Source: a virus | Direction: 5' to 3' (one strand) | IMG/VR virus record: IMGVR_UViG_3300031885_003861 | Coordinates: 1-49,208 of that record | Length of the DNA stretch: 49,208 nt | In this document: positions 31,786 to 38,887 of the stretch, one piece after another | How positions within the stretch are numbered: the first letter of the stretch is position 1 | How the letters are laid out: every line of letters starts with the position of its first letter | Position numbers and translations under genes: made by a program | The notes under the pieces: model-generated | Databases searched by the model: none | Told to the model about the DNA's origin: nothing | Seen by the model: only the letters and a program-made list of their open reading frames with translations

Positions 31786-32931
31786 GTGGTGGCGTTCAAG
31801 GACGGCGAGATGGTGCGCCTCACGGCGGCAATCGCCGGCGAGGTCCGGGTCGAGGACGTGCCCGTGGGCGCCGGCGTCGACCTGGCGGCCCTGAAGGCAG
31901 GGGACACCGACCCTCTGGAGGTCGTGGTCGAGGTCCCAGCCGGGCGCTCGAAGCGCGGTTGGAACTACACGCCGGCCGCCCTGCAGCGCATCGTGGGCGA
32001 GGTGATGAAGCAGGGTCTGCCCGGCTTCCTGGGCCACCAGAAGGCGGAGGATGTCGCCCACGAGTTCCCGCGCCCAGTGACGCACTGGGTGGGGGCGGCC
32101 TGGCGTGATGGCAAGGCGTACTTCCGCGGCGTGGTGGACGCCGCCGCCAGCGACCTGAAGCGCTGGATACGGGCGCGCACGGTGCGCACCGTCAGCATCT
32201 TCGGAGCGCCCACGCTGGCCACCGCGGGTGGCGAGACCCAGGTGGTCGACTACCACGCCCTGAGTATCGACTGGACGCCGCTGGGGCGTGCGGGGATGCC
32301 GACGGCCGTGGTGGCCCTGGGCGAGATGGACAGCATCGAGACGGCGGGGGCCGCCCCGGGTGGCGCCCCGCAACATCCTGGAGGTGAGCTGAAGGTGGAT
32401 CCTGTCAAAGAACCTGTGACGTTGAAGGACGCCCTTGCCGCCCTGAAGGCGGCGGGCACGTCGGCCAAGGTCGTGGCCGGCGAGATGGGCTGGACGTTTG
32501 CGAACCTCGCTACCGAGATCGGCGGCGAGGTGTACACCGGGCTGCAAGCCCAAGCGAAGGCGGTTGGCGAGATCGCCGCGGCCCTGGGCCTGGCCGCGGA
32601 TGCCAAGCCGGCCGACGTGGTCGTGGCAGCGAAGGCCGCCCACGAGACGCAGGTCAAGGCGGCGGGGGCCGAGCACCAGGCGCTGATCAACAAGGTCATC
32701 GGTGAAATGGTCGTCGCCGAGACGGCGCGGCCGCTCGTCATGCGGATGCTGCGCGTGGCGGACAACGCTGATGAAGTGGCCATCCGCAAGGCCGTCGGCG
32801 AGATGTTGGGGTCCGACGATGTCAAGAAGGCTGTCGCGGGGCTGTTCCGCGAGCCCCTCATCCGCCCCTTGGTCGACAACCACGCACAGGACGGCGGTAA
32901 CGGCCTGAAGGCGCGGCGCGCGGCGATCTAG
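31786..32931 (+). CDS. Prohead protease with scaffold domain
   Basis: A protein of about 381 residues. The N-terminal half resembles head maturation serine proteases of the herpesvirus-assemblin/U35 kind: GRSKRGWNYTPAAL, a candidate catalytic His in FPRPVTHWVGA and candidate Ser in VRTVSIFGAP, then VVDYHALSIDWTPLG. The C-terminal half (from about residue 204) is helical, Ala/Lys/Glu-rich and typical of a scaffold. An internal in-frame GTG with a strong ribosome site at 32395 would make the scaffold alone. In-frame GTGs at 31780, 31786 and 31789 follow AAAGGGG; 31786 is my choice. Confidence 0.8.
   Translation: MVAFKDGEMVRLTAAIAGEVRVEDVPVGAGVDLAALKAGDTDPLEVVVEVPAGRSKRGWNYTPAALQRIVGEVMKQGLPGFLGHQKAEDVAHEFPRPVTHWVGAAWRDGKAYFRGVVDAAASDLKRWIRARTVRTVSIFGAPTLATAGGETQVVDYHALSIDWTPLGRAGMPTAVVALGEMDSIETAGAAPGGAPQHPGGELKVDPVKEPVTLKDALAALKAAGTSAKVVAGEMGWTFANLATEIGGEVYTGLQAQAKAVGEIAAALGLAADAKPADVVVAAKAAHETQVKAAGAEHQALINKVIGEMVVAETARPLVMRMLRVADNADEVAIRKAVGEMLGSDDVKKAVAGLFREPLIRPLVDNHAQDGGNGLKARRAAI
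32395..32931 (+). CDS. Nested scaffold protein (internal start)
   Basis: In-frame GTG 32395 inside the protease gene follows CTGGAGGTGAGCT (32378-32390). The identical 13 bases precede the start of the next gene (32956-32968), so this is a real late ribosome site. The product would be 178 residues (VDPVKEPVTLKDALAALKAA ...), that is the scaffold half alone. This is the nested protease/scaffold arrangement known from lambda C/Nu3. Confidence 0.7.
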   Translation: MDPVKEPVTLKDALAALKAAGTSAKVVAGEMGWTFANLATEIGGEVYTGLQAQAKAVGEIAAALGLAADAKPADVVVAAKAAHETQVKAAGAEHQALINKVIGEMVVAETARPLVMRMLRVADNADEVAIRKAVGEMLGSDDVKKAVAGLFREPLIRPLVDNHAQDGGNGLKARRAAI

Positions 32932-32971
32932 CCGGCGCGGTCCGGCAAGTAAATTCTGGAGGTGAGCTCGA

Positions 32972-33910
32972 GTGGGTAGGCGCGTTTCAGACGGCCAGTC
33001 CGTCAGGGTCGCGGTGCCGGTGAGCACCACGATCATTCAGGGCCAGTTTGCGCTCCTGGACGGCGTCCTGGGCATGGCCGTCCAGGGCATCGTTACAAAC
33101 AGCGACGGTCTCGTGACCTCGGTCAATGGCAACACGGTCCCGGCGGGCCTCGTGGCCGCGGAGGTCGTCCTGGCCATCGACGACGCGGAGATCGAGACGT
33201 CCCAGATCGACACCGATGACAATTTCGCCGTCGGTGACAAGGTCTACTGGGACGCTGTCAACGTGCGGTTCACGACCGTGGCCGGCGCCGGCCCGTACTG
33301 CGGCGTCGTGACGGTCGCGAAAGATGCCAACGACGTCATCTGGTTCCGGTTCGTGGCACTCATGCGCAGCGTCGAAACCGACGTCGTCGGCGAGCTCGAC
33401 TCCCTAACCACGACCGCCAAGGGCTCCTGCGTGGCGGCCGTGAACGAGGTTGATGCCCACGCCGACACGGCGCAGGGAGACGCCGACGCGGCGCAAGCGG
33501 ATGCCGATACCGCGCTGGCGGGCATTGGCACGCTGGCGAACCTCACGACCGCCGAGAAGGGCAGTGCGGTCGGTGCCATCAGCGAGGTAGACGGCCACGC
33601 AGATGCAGCTCAGGCGGATGCCGACACCGCGCAGGCGGCTGCTGACGCGGCGCAAGCGGATGCCGACACTGCCTTGGCGAGTATCGGCATCCTGGCCAAC
33701 CTGACGACCACCGTCAAGACCGACCTGGTGGTCGCCGTCAACGAAGTAGATGCCAACGCGGATGCCGCACAGGCCGACGCCGACACCGCCCTCGCGCGCG
33801 TGGCGGTGCACCAGGCGGACAGCGCCGCCGTCGATGTCGCAGGCATCGTCGCCGACTTCAACGACTTGCTGGCCGCGCTGGAGACCGCGGGGTTGATAGC
33901 CACCCAGTAG
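32972..33910 (+). CDS. Capsid decoration / head fibre protein
   Basis: A 312-residue protein. Residues 1-130 form a DUF2190-like decoration domain (SDGQSVRVAVPVSTTI, then VGDKVYWD and YCGVVTVAKDA). Residues 135-290 hold repeated units of the type LTTxxKxxxVxAVNEVDAHAD followed by AQADADTAL, at least three copies, predicted to form a trimeric fibre. It lies between scaffold and major capsid genes, the usual place for head decoration proteins. GTG 32972 follows CTGGAGGTGAGCT. Confidence 0.75.
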   Translation: MGRRVSDGQSVRVAVPVSTTIIQGQFALLDGVLGMAVQGIVTNSDGLVTSVNGNTVPAGLVAAEVVLAIDDAEIETSQIDTDDNFAVGDKVYWDAVNVRFTTVAGAGPYCGVVTVAKDANDVIWFRFVALMRSVETDVVGELDSLTTTAKGSCVAAVNEVDAHADTAQGDADAAQADADTALAGIGTLANLTTAEKGSAVGAISEVDGHADAAQADADTAQAAADAAQADADTALASIGILANLTTTVKTDLVVAVNEVDANADAAQADADTALARVAVHQADSAAVDVAGIVADFNDLLAALETAGLIATQ

Positions 33911-33956
33911 CTGGGCGGTCGCCTGTCGCGAGAACGTAATCACGGAGGTGAGTTCT

Positions 33957-35003
33957 GTGCGAATTATCAGCATTGAGGGCCTGCTCGCCGAGAGGCGCAA
34001 GCAGACTATCGAGACCGCGGTGCCGTATATCGGCGCCGACGGCAAGGAGCGCACCGTTCCCAAGAAGCTCATTGCCGGCGAGATGGAGGTCTTCGACTTC
34101 GCGCGGCCCATCGGCGAGATGTTGACCACGCCGGCGGGCCTGGAGTCGATCATCCAGAAGACGGTCATCGACCTGGAATTGGGGCGCGAGACCGTGCCCC
34201 TGCTCTACCAGCCGATCTACCGCCGGCTGGAGGACCTCAATTTTACTGAGCACGTTGACGTGACCCCGTTCATCGGCTCCCGGGTCATTTTCCTGGCGCA
34301 CGCCGAGCTCGAGGAGGTCAAATTCGGCACACGCAAAATCGGTGTGAAGGACACGGTACCCATCATCACGTACACGGCCGGCTTCCAGTGGACCGAGGAC
34401 ATGACAATGTACGACAAAACCTGGGAGGTTGCCGAGAACAACCGCGCCATGGGCGAGGCGTACAACGCTTTGCTCAATTACCTGCACCTGAACCCCGTCT
34501 TGGCGTATACCTACGCCGCGAAGAACAAGACGGCGGCGAGCGCCGAGGGCACGACGCAGCTCGAGAAGTTGCGTAACACGATCAAGGCGGCGTTGATTCA
34601 CGCCAGCCAGGACAAGCACGTCGACACCGGGGCGCCCAGGCGCCCGACGATCCTGCTGACGCAGTCGGCCAACCGCTGGGACATCGAGGAGTGCTTGCAG
34701 CGGATGCAAATTGGCGGGACGATCTATCCCGCCATTTCGCAGGTGGATACGTTGATCTTCTACGACGGGTGGTCGGTGACCGTCGGCGAGAAGACGTACA
34801 CCTACGACGGCTGCAACAGCGGCAAGGCCTACCTCATCGAGCCCCAGAGGTGGTTCCGCGAACTCGTCAAGCACGACCTGCGCGTGGACGCCGGCGGCGC
34901 TGACATCACGCGGTTGATCGAGAACGCCATCGTCGGCCGGGCGCGGCGCGGCCTGGTGGCCAGCCCGGCGAACGCGGTCGAAGAGATCACCCTGCCCGCG
35001 TAG
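33957..35003 (+). CDS. Major capsid protein
   Basis: A 348-residue protein with the length and position of an HK97-fold major capsid protein: it follows the protease-scaffold and decoration genes and precedes the neck genes. The N-terminus (RIISIEGLLAERRKQTIETA) may be the delta-like region; TVPLLYQPIYRRLEDLNF and the late WFRELVKHDLRV segment fit capsid E-loop and P-domain strands. GTG 33957 lies after GGAGGTGAGTT; GTG 33948 overlaps that ribosome site and is unlikely. Confidence 0.8.
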   Translation: MRIISIEGLLAERRKQTIETAVPYIGADGKERTVPKKLIAGEMEVFDFARPIGEMLTTPAGLESIIQKTVIDLELGRETVPLLYQPIYRRLEDLNFTEHVDVTPFIGSRVIFLAHAELEEVKFGTRKIGVKDTVPIITYTAGFQWTEDMTMYDKTWEVAENNRAMGEAYNALLNYLHLNPVLAYTYAAKNKTAASAEGTTQLEKLRNTIKAALIHASQDKHVDTGAPRRPTILLTQSANRWDIEECLQRMQIGGTIYPAISQVDTLIFYDGWSVTVGEKTYTYDGCNSGKAYLIEPQRWFRELVKHDLRVDAGGADITRLIENAIVGRARRGLVASPANAVEEITLPA

Positions 35004-35018
35004 AGGGGGTGACAACAC

Positions 35019-35420
35019 GTGACCCCCACGGTTGAACTGAGGACGACACTGAGGCGGGCGCTGGATGAGGCCATCCCCACCAACGGGACGGCGGACAGCA
35101 CCCGCTTCTCGGATGCGGAGATCGACGAGCTCCTGGCCGAGGCCGCGAGCCTCCCGGCGGCCGCCGCCGAGGGCTGGACGCGCAAGGCTGCCCGCGCGAT
35201 GAGCGAGCGCGGCGGCCTCGAGGAAAACCAGGCCGGCGACCAAAAGCTCAAGTTCGTGAGCATCGGGGAGTACCGCGACCACTGCCTGGCGATGGCACGG
35301 CTCTACGCCGACAGGGTGGCCGGGGCCGGCTCGCGCGCCCTGGAGCTTGACCCGCCTGACGTGCTGGGGACGACGGCGACGGCGGCCGACGTCAGCCGCC
35401 TGCTGGGGTACGACACATGA
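35019..35420 (+). CDS. Head-tail adaptor-like protein
   Basis: A 133-residue helical protein (LRRALDEAIPTNGTADSTRF, then FSDAEIDELLAEAASLPAAA and GDQKLKFV), resembling head-tail connector proteins encoded directly after the major capsid gene in Gram-positive siphophages. It would join the portal ring to the stopper. GTG 35019 follows AGGGGGTG; its stop overlaps the next start. Confidence 0.65.
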   Translation: MTPTVELRTTLRRALDEAIPTNGTADSTRFSDAEIDELLAEAASLPAAAAEGWTRKAARAMSERGGLEENQAGDQKLKFVSIGEYRDHCLAMARLYADRVAGAGSRALELDPPDVLGTTATAADVSRLLGYDT

Positions 35421-35803
35421 GGGCCCTGGAGGCGCTGCGCGCGGCAAACCAGCAGGCGATCAGTGAGGATCCGGTCGAGGTTTCGATTCAGCGGGTCAGT
35501 CTCGTGGACGACGGCGCCGGCGGCCGGCTCAAGGAGGAGTCGGCGCCGGCGCCATTCATCGGGCGCATCTACACTGGCCAGGGGCGGGGCACGCTGCCGC
35601 GCGTCCTGCTGACCGAGGCCGCCGGCGCCCGGCTGGCCACCCTGGGCCTTCTGGCACCCTGGGACGCCGACGTCCAAGCTGGCTCCGACGTCGAGGATGC
35701 GTTCGAGGCCGCGGGGCGGCGCTACCGGGTACGCCAGGTCACTCCGCGCCTGTGGCGGGGCGAGGTCTACGCGCTGCACTGTGTTTTGGAGGAGGTCGCC
35801 TGA
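35417..35803 (+). CDS. Head closure (stopper)-like protein
   Basis: A 128-residue beta-rich protein (VEVSIQRVSLVDDGAGGRLK, then FIGRIY and GRRYRVRQVTPRLWRGEVYA), of the size and gene order of SPP1 gp16/HK97 gp7-like stopper proteins. ATG 35417 overlaps the adaptor stop. Assignment is by order and fold character. Confidence 0.6.
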   Translation: MRALEALRAANQQAISEDPVEVSIQRVSLVDDGAGGRLKEESAPAPFIGRIYTGQGRGTLPRVLLTEAAGARLATLGLLAPWDADVQAGSDVEDAFEAAGRRYRVRQVTPRLWRGEVYALHCVLEEVA

Positions 35804-35804
35804 C

Positions 35805-36143
35805 GTGCCCGGCGCCGACGAGGTGACGCGCAACCTGCGGGACTGGGCGGCCCGGCGGCGGGCCGAGGTCATCGCCCTCGCCCAGGTCTGGGCCGGGACC
35901 CTGGAGGCGCAGGCCAAGGTCAACGCGCCATGGGTGGACGATACCGGCCACGCGCGCGGGGGCCTCACCGGCTCGACGTATGTGGCGGGCAGCAAGGTGC
36001 TCATCGCGCTTGGCCATACCATGAGCTACGGCGTGTTTCTGGAGCTCGCGCGCGATGGCAAGTACGCGATTTTGAAGCCGACCTTGGACGCGGCGGTGCC
36101 GGAGATTTACCAGACCTACAAGCGCCTGTGGGAGGGGGAGTAG
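35805..36143 (+). CDS. HK97 gp10-like tail joining protein
   Basis: A 112-residue protein with the gp10-like pattern: Ala-rich N-terminal helix, APWVDDTGHARGGLTGSTYV, YGVFLELARDGKYAILKPTL and a final helix. This family completes the head-tail joint or tail. GTG 35805 follows GGAGG in the end of the previous gene. The frame is open upstream to 35697 but has no comparable start. Confidence 0.75.
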   Translation: MPGADEVTRNLRDWAARRRAEVIALAQVWAGTLEAQAKVNAPWVDDTGHARGGLTGSTYVAGSKVLIALGHTMSYGVFLELARDGKYAILKPTLDAAVPEIYQTYKRLWEGE

Positions 36144-36147
36144 GCCG

Positions 36148-36549
36148 ATGCTGCGGCGGGCGGTCATCGAGCGGCTCCGCGGCCAGGTGAGCACGCTGGG
36201 CGGCCGCGCCTACCAGGCGTTCGTCGCGCCGCCCAACGCCGCCAAGCCGTACGTCACGGTCAAGGTCCCAGGTGCCCGGGGCAGCGCGGCCATCACCTAC
36301 GCCGGCACCCAGCCGGTCGAGGTGCGGCTGTACGACGATCCCGCATCGTTTGTGGCCCTGGACGCCTTGGAGGCGGCGGTCATCACCGCCCTGCACGGCG
36401 TCGAGGTCGAGGACAGCCACGAGGCGTCGCCGGGGCGGTATAGGCTCGACTGGGTCCCCGGCGGCGGGGACTTCGTGGACGAGGAGCTGAGTCTCATCGG
36501 CCGCCTGGTCACCTTCGAGGCGGCCATCCTGAACGAGAGGGGCGGATGA
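36148..36549 (+). CDS. Tail terminator-like protein
   Basis: A 133-residue protein with an N-terminal helix and beta-rich body (KPYVTVKVPG, VEVRLYDDPASFVALDALEA, RYRLDWVP), matching tail terminator/completion proteins by size, order and the two-residue-alternating strands. It starts at ATG 36148 and its stop overlaps the next start. Confidence 0.6.
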   Translation: MLRRAVIERLRGQVSTLGGRAYQAFVAPPNAAKPYVTVKVPGARGSAAITYAGTQPVEVRLYDDPASFVALDALEAAVITALHGVEVEDSHEASPGRYRLDWVPGGGDFVDEELSLIGRLVTFEAAILNERGG

Positions 36550-36878
36550 GCGTGGCGACCCTTGCGGTTCAGAAGATCGTCCCGGCGGGGTTGAGCCCCA
36601 GCCTGGTGGCGGCGGACGAGGACGGCGACCAGTTCGCCAACGGCGGCCGCGTGTTTTTCCATATCAACAACGCGAGCGCGGCGCCGATCACGGCGACCAT
36701 CGACTCGGTTCAGCCTTGCTCTCAGGGCGTGGACCACAACGTCGCGGTCAGCGTCCCCGCCGGCGCGGAACGGCTCGTTGGCCCCTTCGACCCACGCCGC
36801 TTCAACAACTCGTCAGGCCGCGTGGCGGTGACCTACTCGGCCGTCACGTCGGTCACCGTCGGCGCGTTCGAGGTATAG
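36546..36878 (+). CDS. Beta-rich structural protein
   Basis: A 110-residue beta-rich protein (GGRVFFHINNASAAPITATI, then NVAVSVPAGAERLVGPFDPR and VAVTYSAVTSVTVGAFEV), looking like a small beta sandwich of the Ig-like or decoration kind. It lies in the neck/tail cluster, with ATG 36546 overlapping the previous stop. It may decorate the capsid or tail; position is the only evidence. Confidence 0.6.
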   Translation: MSVATLAVQKIVPAGLSPSLVAADEDGDQFANGGRVFFHINNASAAPITATIDSVQPCSQGVDHNVAVSVPAGAERLVGPFDPRRFNNSSGRVAVTYSAVTSVTVGAFEV

Positions 36879-36880
36879 CG

Positions 36881-37081
36881 ATGAGGGCGCTGGTCAGCAG
36901 GCTGATTCGCGGCCCCGACGGCACGGAGTACCGGCTGGTCGCGGGCGCGGACGCGCCGCCGATGCCCGCCGGCCTGGCCGCCGCCCTGGAGCGTGCAAGG
37001 TACGTCGAATCGCAGCCGGCCGTGGTCGCGCCGCCGGCGCGGCGGCCGCGGCCTAAAAGTAGGAAGAGGGAGGCGCGATAG
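36881..37081 (+). CDS. Small basic protein, unknown
   Basis: A 66-residue protein with an ordinary N-terminal part (RLIRGPDGTEYRLVAGADA) and a very basic C-terminus (RRPRPKSRKREAR). It starts two bases after the previous stop and its stop abuts the next ATG. No family recognised. Confidence 0.55.
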   Translation: MRALVSRLIRGPDGTEYRLVAGADAPPMPAGLAAALERARYVESQPAVVAPPARRPRPKSRKREAR

Positions 37082-37690
37082 ATGGCCCAGTTGGCCCAGA
37101 ACAAGAGGGGTTACATCCGTGGCGTGCGGGGGCTCGTGATTACGGGCCTGAACTCCGACGGCACGATGCCCGTCGGCCCGACGCGCTACGGCATCAAAAC
37201 CGCCCAGGAGGTGAGTGTCGAGGCGGAGGTCGTCGGCGGCAAGGCCGGCGAGCTCAGGGGCGGCGACAAGGTCCTGACCTACGTCAAGGATCCTGACACC
37301 GTCGTCGGCGTCAACCTGGGCGTCAAGGACGCCAGGTTCGACGCCCAGGCCTTGGTCCTCATCGGTGGCGGCACGCTCATCGAGGTCGTCGAGGGCGAGG
37401 AGGAAGACACCCGCATCACCGGCTGGGAAGCTCCGACCATCGAGGACCAGCAGTCGCCGCCCGTGTTCCAGGTCGAGCTCTACGCCCAGTCACACGGCAG
37501 CCGCGGCGAGCTCGAGGGTTACTTGCTGTATACCTTCGCGTTCGCGCGCGGGCGCGTGGGCAACGTGACTCATTCAGACGCTGAATGGAGCACCCCCGAG
37601 CTCGCCTTGTGGTGCGCCGAAAACCCGTCCACGTCGGGCGGCGTGTACCGCAAGGAGTTCGTCGCCGAGCTGCCGGCCGAGCTGCAGTAG
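37082..37690 (+). CDS. Major tail (tube) protein
   Basis: A 202-residue beta-rich protein of the size and position of siphovirus tail tube proteins: after the tail terminator, before the tail chaperones and tape measure. Strands and loops such as QEVSVEAEVVGGKAGELRGG, TYVKDPDTVVGVNLGVKD and YLLYTFAFARGRV fit the tube fold. It starts at ATG 37082. Confidence 0.75.
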   Translation: MAQLAQNKRGYIRGVRGLVITGLNSDGTMPVGPTRYGIKTAQEVSVEAEVVGGKAGELRGGDKVLTYVKDPDTVVGVNLGVKDARFDAQALVLIGGGTLIEVVEGEEEDTRITGWEAPTIEDQQSPPVFQVELYAQSHGSRGELEGYLLYTFAFARGRVGNVTHSDAEWSTPELALWCAENPSTSGGVYRKEFVAELPAELQ

Positions 37691-37729
37691 GCGGCGTCGC
37701 GGGGCGGCGGATATTTTGCGTGAAATGAG

Positions 37730-38134
37730 GTGGCGAACATCGACCAGCCCGCGATCGCTCCCGCCAGCACCCTGGACGAGATCCGCGCGCAGGCAGAGCC
37801 CGAGGTGATCGAGATCCCCGGCTTCCGGCGCGGCACGACCCTGCGTGTGATGGTGCGGCACATCGACCTGACGCCGCACCTGCTGGCATCGGGCATCGGC
37901 AACCCGTTGCTGGCGGCGGCCCAGGGCGGGGCGGCGCCCAACGTTACCGCTGTCGCCATGCCGCCCTTGGAGAAGCTCCTGCCCGTCCTCGGTGCCGTCG
38001 CGCGCGAGGCGCTGGTGCAGCCCACGTTTGACGAGATCACCGCCATCGTGCCCCTGACGTTGCCCCAGGAGATGGCGATTTTCACCGCCGTTGCTGGCAA
38101 GGTCGAGGAGTTGCAGTCCTTTCGCGGCGAGTGA
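37730..38134 (+). CDS. Tail assembly chaperone (upstream frame)
   Basis: A 134-residue helical protein (DEIRAQAEPEVIEIPGFRRG, then MPPLEKLLPVLGAVAREALV), at the position of the lambda G-like chaperone that coats the tape measure protein. GTG 37730 is the probable start; GAGGTGGCGAAC just before 37739 resembles the block used elsewhere, so the true start may differ by three codons. A second frame continues past its stop, and the two are probably joined by frameshifting. Confidence 0.75.
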   Translation: MANIDQPAIAPASTLDEIRAQAEPEVIEIPGFRRGTTLRVMVRHIDLTPHLLASGIGNPLLAAAQGGAAPNVTAVAMPPLEKLLPVLGAVAREALVQPTFDEITAIVPLTLPQEMAIFTAVAGKVEELQSFRGE

Positions 38135-38315
38135 CGGTTTCCGCCGCCTGGTCGCGGTGGCGGCGAGGTGGAATCGAGCCCCGTCAGAGTACCTCGTGGG
38201 CCTGACGGGGCTCGAGCGTTTCTGGGTGGACGAAGCGGCGCTGATCGTCTTGCAGGCTGGCGACAACGGAGGTCGCCCACCGAACGCCGGCTCAGGGTTC
38301 GGGGACATCCTGTGA
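38124..38315 (+). CDS. Tail chaperone frameshift extension (+1 frame)
   Basis: This frame is open from 38058 to 38312 and lacks a good start of its own. It would be reached by a +1 slip at TTT-C (38120-38123), where tRNA-Phe can move from UUU to UUC, four codons before the stop of the upstream frame. The fused product would be about 194 residues and end with FRRLVAVAARWNRAPSEYLV ... FGDIL. Fused chaperones of this kind (lambda G-T) are a general feature of long-tailed phages; the shift is usually -1, so +1 (or -2) is unusual. Confidence 0.6.
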   Translation, partial: AASDGFRRLVAVAARWNRAPSEYLVGLTGLERFWVDEAALIVLQAGDNGGRPPNAGSGFGDIL

Positions 38316-38325
38316 GATGGGCGGC

Positions 38326-38817
38326 CTAGAAGTCAAGGCTCTCGAAAACCTCTTGATATTCGGCGGCCTGAGCCGGCGTGAGTCCGTGGTCGAGGCGCAA
38401 GAGTGCGTTGCCCTTGGCGTAGATATACTCCGCCAAGGGTGGAAAGGCCTGGATCACGGTCTCTATATACTCCTTGCGCTTCCGCAAATCACCTTGGGAC
38501 TTGAACAGCTCCACCGTGCCTCCCCTGGGGTCTCCTCCGCTCTGCTCCAGGCGGTCATCTGCCCAGTTGGCCTTGGCTATGTACTGGCCAGGCCGTCCTA
38601 ACAGTTCGTTCGGGTCCGTCTCGGCTGTGTAGACCTCGACCCACGCAATAGGGATGCCGGAGTTCTCGAAGGCGTTCACGATGTCCTCGACCGTGGCGAT
38701 CTTTGGCTTCTTGGTCGGTTCACTTGTGGCCGTGGGCGCCGAGCTGCACCCCGCCGCCACGGCCACGGTCAGGAGCAAGAGCAAGGTCGGCAACACCTTC
38801 CTGATCGGTCGCTTCAT
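38326..38817 (-). CDS. Antisense lipoprotein before the tape measure gene
   Basis: A 163-residue lipoprotein. The signal peptide is KRPIRKVLPTLLLLLTVAVA with lipobox AAGC (Cys24 would be lipidated), followed by a Ser/Thr/Pro linker and a folded domain (VEDIVNAFENSGIPIAWVEV, then KGNALLRLDHGLTPAQAAEY). It is encoded against the late operon, between the chaperones and the tape measure gene, with its own GGAGGTGAT before ATG 38817. That makes it likely to be expressed in the lysogen and displayed outside the membrane. By position it recalls the TP-J34 Ltp lipoprotein, which blocks DNA entry by acting on the tape measure protein, but I see no sequence link. Confidence 0.85.
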   Translation of the reverse strand: MKRPIRKVLPTLLLLLTVAVAAGCSSAPTATSEPTKKPKIATVEDIVNAFENSGIPIAWVEVYTAETDPNELLGRPGQYIAKANWADDRLEQSGGDPRGGTVELFKSQGDLRKRKEYIETVIQAFPPLAEYIYAKGNALLRLDHGLTPAQAAEYQEVFESLDF

Positions 38818-38887
38818 GGTGTATCACCTCCAGCGCAGGCAGTTCTCCGTGCGTGGTCGCTCCACCTTCCGCCTGGGAGGGCTTGCC

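Noticed and set aside
31168-33036. A 622-codon minus-strand frame across the protease-scaffold genes
   Set aside because: Arg/His/Gly-rich shadow translation; the plus-strand genes have strong ribosome sites, and a terminator at 31744 fits rightward genes.
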